From contig NZ_CP072453.1 of assembly GCF_019343475.1 (NCBI RefSeq), forward strand, positions 3,534,001-3,598,000: a stretch of 64,000 bases of DNA, written 5' to 3'. The position numbers and the translations under genes are program-made. Each line of letters begins with the position of its first letter. The stretch's first letter is position 1. Below, piece after piece: positions 61,383 through 64,000 of the stretch. This stretch comes from Providencia sp. R33 (GTDB lineage: Bacteria > Pseudomonadota > Gammaproteobacteria > Enterobacterales > Enterobacteriaceae). The notes beneath the pieces were generated by a model. The model made no database searches. It saw only the letters and a list, made by a program, of their open reading frames with translations, and was not told the DNA's origin.

Positions 61383-62375
61383 CTATTCCCCACATAGTTT
61401 TTCTATGAGCTCTAAATCATCATCATTAATTACATCGTAATCAATTGATTCCATAAATGATTTTCTGACTACATCCTGATCAGTTGGTTCGTTCTTACAA
61501 ACGATTTTTAGTGCGTTTGTCGCAACAGGCCAAAGATTTTTCATATAACCATAATTAAGGATGATATGAGTAGGGTCGGTTTGGTTACTATGCCCATATT
61601 CCTTAGCTGCTACAGCTAATTCCCTAGCATTCAGATTAAAACGAGAACCCATTTGCAGGTTTTCTTTTCCACTCAATATACCAAATGCGTAAGCGTTAGC
61701 CTCTGCCTCAAGAACATTTGTTGCTAGTGAGTCAATTTTTCTATCTACGAACACGCCGCCATTATTATCATTCACATGACCCATTGCGATATGGCCTAAC
61801 TCATGGGCTAAATCAAACAACATATATCCATGTTTTCTAACCTGAGTAAGAACAATAACAGGTCGATTTAACACCCTCAGAGCAATACCAGCCATCTTTG
61901 TGCATTTTGGCGGAAAATTCTTCAAAAAAACAACAGGAATACCTACTGAGTGACAATACTCAACTAATACAGAGAGAGATACCCACGGATGATTTTTAAG
62001 AATCTGATCTCTAATAACAGGCCAGTCTAAATTAACCGACTCGTCGTAAGGAGTTTTAAAATTTTCAGCGGCAATTCTAGCGGCTGAATACGCAATCGCT
62101 GTTGCTACGTTTAAATCATCCTCACCAACATTAATTCTATGTTTAAAACGATGATTACCGCCTAAATTAAATACAGCTTGAGATGAATCATCCTTAAAAC
62201 TATCGTGACAAATGCTGAATCTTTTAGACAAAAACAGACTGGCGAACTGTCTACCCGAAGGTGAATCAGCTAGTGCCTCATCCCACCAATCCGGTAACAT
62301 TTTTTTTATGTACGGAAGCGTAAATCCTGCGCTTTTAACCTTTTCATATAAGTGACTCATTGGCTTAGTTGTCAT
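61383..62375 (-). CDS. ImmA/IrrE-family zinc metallopeptidase
   Basis: The 330-residue protein has the zinc motif AHELGHIAMGH (about residues 190-200) with the third ligand in LEAEANAYAFGIL, which is the ImmA/IrrE pattern. The N-terminal part (YIKKMLPDWWDEALADSPSG) is the helical region often seen in prophage-encoded ImmA proteins. Such enzymes cut a partner repressor or regulator after a stress signal. No Xre-type HTH gene lies beside it; the neighbour is the PIN-like gene, so the partner may be that protein. AGGAGG precedes the ATG at 62375. First gene of the two-gene operon. Confidence 0.85.
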   Translation of the reverse strand: MTTKPMSHLYEKVKSAGFTLPYIKKMLPDWWDEALADSPSGRQFASLFLSKRFSICHDSFKDDSSQAVFNLGGNHRFKHRINVGEDDLNVATAIAYSAARIAAENFKTPYDESVNLDWPVIRDQILKNHPWVSLSVLVEYCHSVGIPVVFLKNFPPKCTKMAGIALRVLNRPVIVLTQVRKHGYMLFDLAHELGHIAMGHVNDNNGGVFVDRKIDSLATNVLEAEANAYAFGILSGKENLQMGSRFNLNARELAVAAKEYGHSNQTDPTHIILNYGYMKNLWPVATNALKIVCKNEPTDQDVVRKSFMESIDYDVINDDDLELIEKLCGE

Positions 62376-62436
62376 AAGAGCCTCCTCGTTAGTTCCATAT
62401 CGGTACTAAAATCCAGTTTCGAATATTCAGTAAACA

Positions 62437-62475
62437 AAATAGCTGAGTTACTTGATTAAAGTTGCTCAGCTATTT
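62437..62475 (-). terminator. Probable terminator of gene A
   Basis: Perfect 11-bp stem AAATAGCTGAG / CTCAGCTATTT with a 17-base loop. On the minus strand it runs into TTTTGTTTAC. It separates replication gene A from the ImmA-PIN operon, whose promoter must lie at about 62376-62436. Confidence 0.7.
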
Positions 62476-62642
62476 ACATTATTTTTATTATGTTGTTATT
62501 AATATTATAACCTTTATGGCTTATTTTTACACCACAATCTTCACAAACTCCAATATTTTCACCTTATTATTGCGCTTTTTTTCTCCGGATCACAATATAT
62601 TGTGTCTTCGAGCTAATATCACCCATAAATGACAGATAATAA

Positions 62643-64000
62643 TTAATTACCCCCTATCAATTTTGTGATTCGCGCCAATGTATCAGCGCACCGTTGTTTA
62701 TACTTCCGAATCCTAGCCTCATTTTGGGCTGCTATTTCTTGTTTTCTTTGTTCTTTTCCATCTTCTGTTAATTCTAACCTCAGCCGTTCCCCGTCTAATT
62801 TCAGATAATAGTTACCGTCGCTAACTCCCATGCCTTTAGCAAACATGGTTTCAACGTGGGGAATATCGAAATCAATACCGACCTCATTGGCAAAAGTGAC
62901 TATTTCGGACTGAATTTCTTTATCACTCTCGCTTAATTCAATTTTTGATATCTCCCTTTGCTGATTACCCTGTGATATTTCGCTGCCTACGGCGTTATTA
63001 GCGTCTGTTTCTATAAATGCGAAACCGTATTCCTTAATGTTGCATACTTCACCTGAACCCTGTTCAGGCTCGTAAAATTGCACATCTGACAGATTGGATG
63101 TGATCCGCGATCTACAGTTATTGACAGGACTCCGAGGCGCTCCGCTGTCGCTTCTTAAAAGATTAAGGTCAACGTCAACGGCGCTTTTCTTGACGATTTG
63201 ATACTTTCTGTCGCGCGTTTTAATGACTGGGGCGCCGGCTTTTAATTGGTTGTAGATACCAACAACTTTCTGAACATCTTCACCGTAAACATTTACGTCA
63301 CTGACTTCACGGGCAACACGTATTGTTTCTTCACGCCGGCGAATACATGGGCCACCTTGTGACATAACATATTCAAAGAAATCACCGCTATCTGCTGCCG
63401 CACGTACGCGCTCTGCAACTTCACCAAGCTGATCAGCAATAGAAACACCACGCAAACAAGAACGGCGACACTCTCGATAAGCGCCTTTTGATGGGAGTTT
63501 ATAGAAATGAAATTGTGGTATACGCCAAGTTGAAGCCCACGCGGTAACTGCCGCCGCCATGCTTTTTAAATCTTTGCCGGTTTCGTGGTCTATCTCACCA
63601 TCAAGCGCGTAACCATCAATGTTTTTAGCAATATATTTTGCGATATAGCCTACTGCACCACCGCGATTCATGTGTTTACATTCAAAACGGTATTTATGCG
63701 CGCCGGCCTCGTCACCATCTTCTTTTAATGCGCGTTTGCGCATGATCTCAATGGCTTTTGCCCGACTTGCTTTATCAACAAATAACAACATGTGCCAATG
63801 CGGTGTTCCGTCATGATGCGGCTCGACAACCCGAACACCATAAACATTAATGTTATTGTCATTAAATGCCGAACGAATACGCGACCAAACTTTGACTAAG
63901 TACTGTTGCCCGTCCTTTGGTGTATAGGCCTCATTTTTCCATTTGCTGTTAAGTACTGCGATCACGTCTTTTTTGCGTTTACGTAGCTTTGTTGGGTGGT
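62643..64000 (-). CDS. A: Replication initiation endonuclease gpA (5'-truncated by the window edge)
   Basis: P2 A nicks the phage origin and starts rolling-circle replication. The visible 452 codons run off the window: upstream of the internal GTG at 63965 the frame stays open (HPTKLRKRKKD). The HUH metal motif lies in HDGTPHWHMLLFVDKA. The paired tyrosines lie in GYIAKYIAKNIDG, as in P2 A, where two active-site tyrosines nick and join. The gene's N-terminal part and the early region (C, cox, B, int) lie beyond 64,000. Confidence 0.93.
   Translation of the reverse strand, partial: HPTKLRKRKKDVIAVLNSKWKNEAYTPKDGQQYLVKVWSRIRSAFNDNNINVYGVRVVEPHHDGTPHWHMLLFVDKASRAKAIEIMRKRALKEDGDEAGAHKYRFECKHMNRGGAVGYIAKYIAKNIDGYALDGEIDHETGKDLKSMAAAVTAWASTWRIPQFHFYKLPSKGAYRECRRSCLRGVSIADQLGEVAERVRAAADSGDFFEYVMSQGGPCIRRREETIRVAREVSDVNVYGEDVQKVVGIYNQLKAGAPVIKTRDRKYQIVKKSAVDVDLNLLRSDSGAPRSPVNNCRSRITSNLSDVQFYEPEQGSGEVCNIKEYGFAFIETDANNAVGSEISQGNQQREISKIELSESDKEIQSEIVTFANEVGIDFDIPHVETMFAKGMGVSDGNYYLKLDGERLRLELTEDGKEQRKQEIAAQNEARIRKYKQRCADTLARITKLIGGN

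Overview
The window is chromosomal DNA from a member of the Enterobacterales. Gene content and order follow the E. coli metBL-metJ / rpmE-priA-cytR-ftsN-hslVU-menA-rraA-zapB-glpFK / fpr-yiiR-yiiQ-tpiA / sbp-pfkA region. The low GC content, ERIC-type repeats and lineage-specific insertions suggest the Morganellaceae, probably Providencia or a close relative. That genus call is inference from overall impression, not a database match.

Bases 1-18,700 are conserved housekeeping DNA: methionine biosynthesis (metL, metB) divergent from its repressor metJ across a four-box MetJ operator; a lipoprotein and a beta-barrel protein of unknown role; ribosomal protein L31; replication restart helicase PriA; the CytR repressor; cell-division protein FtsN; the HslVU protease behind a sigma-32 promoter; menA, rraA and zapB; and the glycerol channel and kinase glpFK behind GlpR operators. 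glpX does not follow glpK.

Bases 18,700-38,700 mix conserved and accessory genes. A 1237-residue M66-like metalloprotease has an unusual HExxxH zinc motif and no visible signal peptide. Next come emrD, fpr, yiiR, yiiQ and tpiA. A three-gene locus places a secreted NagZ-type GH3 glycosidase, with a consensus CRP site upstream, between two paralogous OmpG-type porins, which suggests glycan-oligosaccharide uptake. sbp and pfkA follow, then a translationally coupled plsC-like/cdsA-like pair, the LoiP protease, a Ves/HutD protein and a HigBA-type toxin-antitoxin pair. Three tandem ERIC clusters sit directly against the stop codons of zapB, sbp and pfkA.

From about 38,760 to the end of the window lies a P2-type prophage whose right end is not in the window. 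In map order it holds a small secreted-protein gene at the attachment end, ogr, D, then FI-FII-E(E')-T-U, then G-H-I-J-W-V-S-R, a lysis cassette, X-L-M-N-O, P-Q, a cos-like sequence, a two-gene PIN-like/ImmA cassette, and the 3' part of replication gene A. Two things set it apart from P2. The FI-U block is inverted relative to D and G. Each of the two divergent late promoter regions (D/FI and O/P) carries one near-identical palindrome, GGTTCTC-N10-GAGAACC, a candidate site for the Ogr activator. The PIN-like/ImmA pair lies where P2 carries tin and old, a known position for antiphage genes, and is the best candidate here for an undescribed system.

No tRNA, rRNA, CRISPR array or insertion sequence was recognised.
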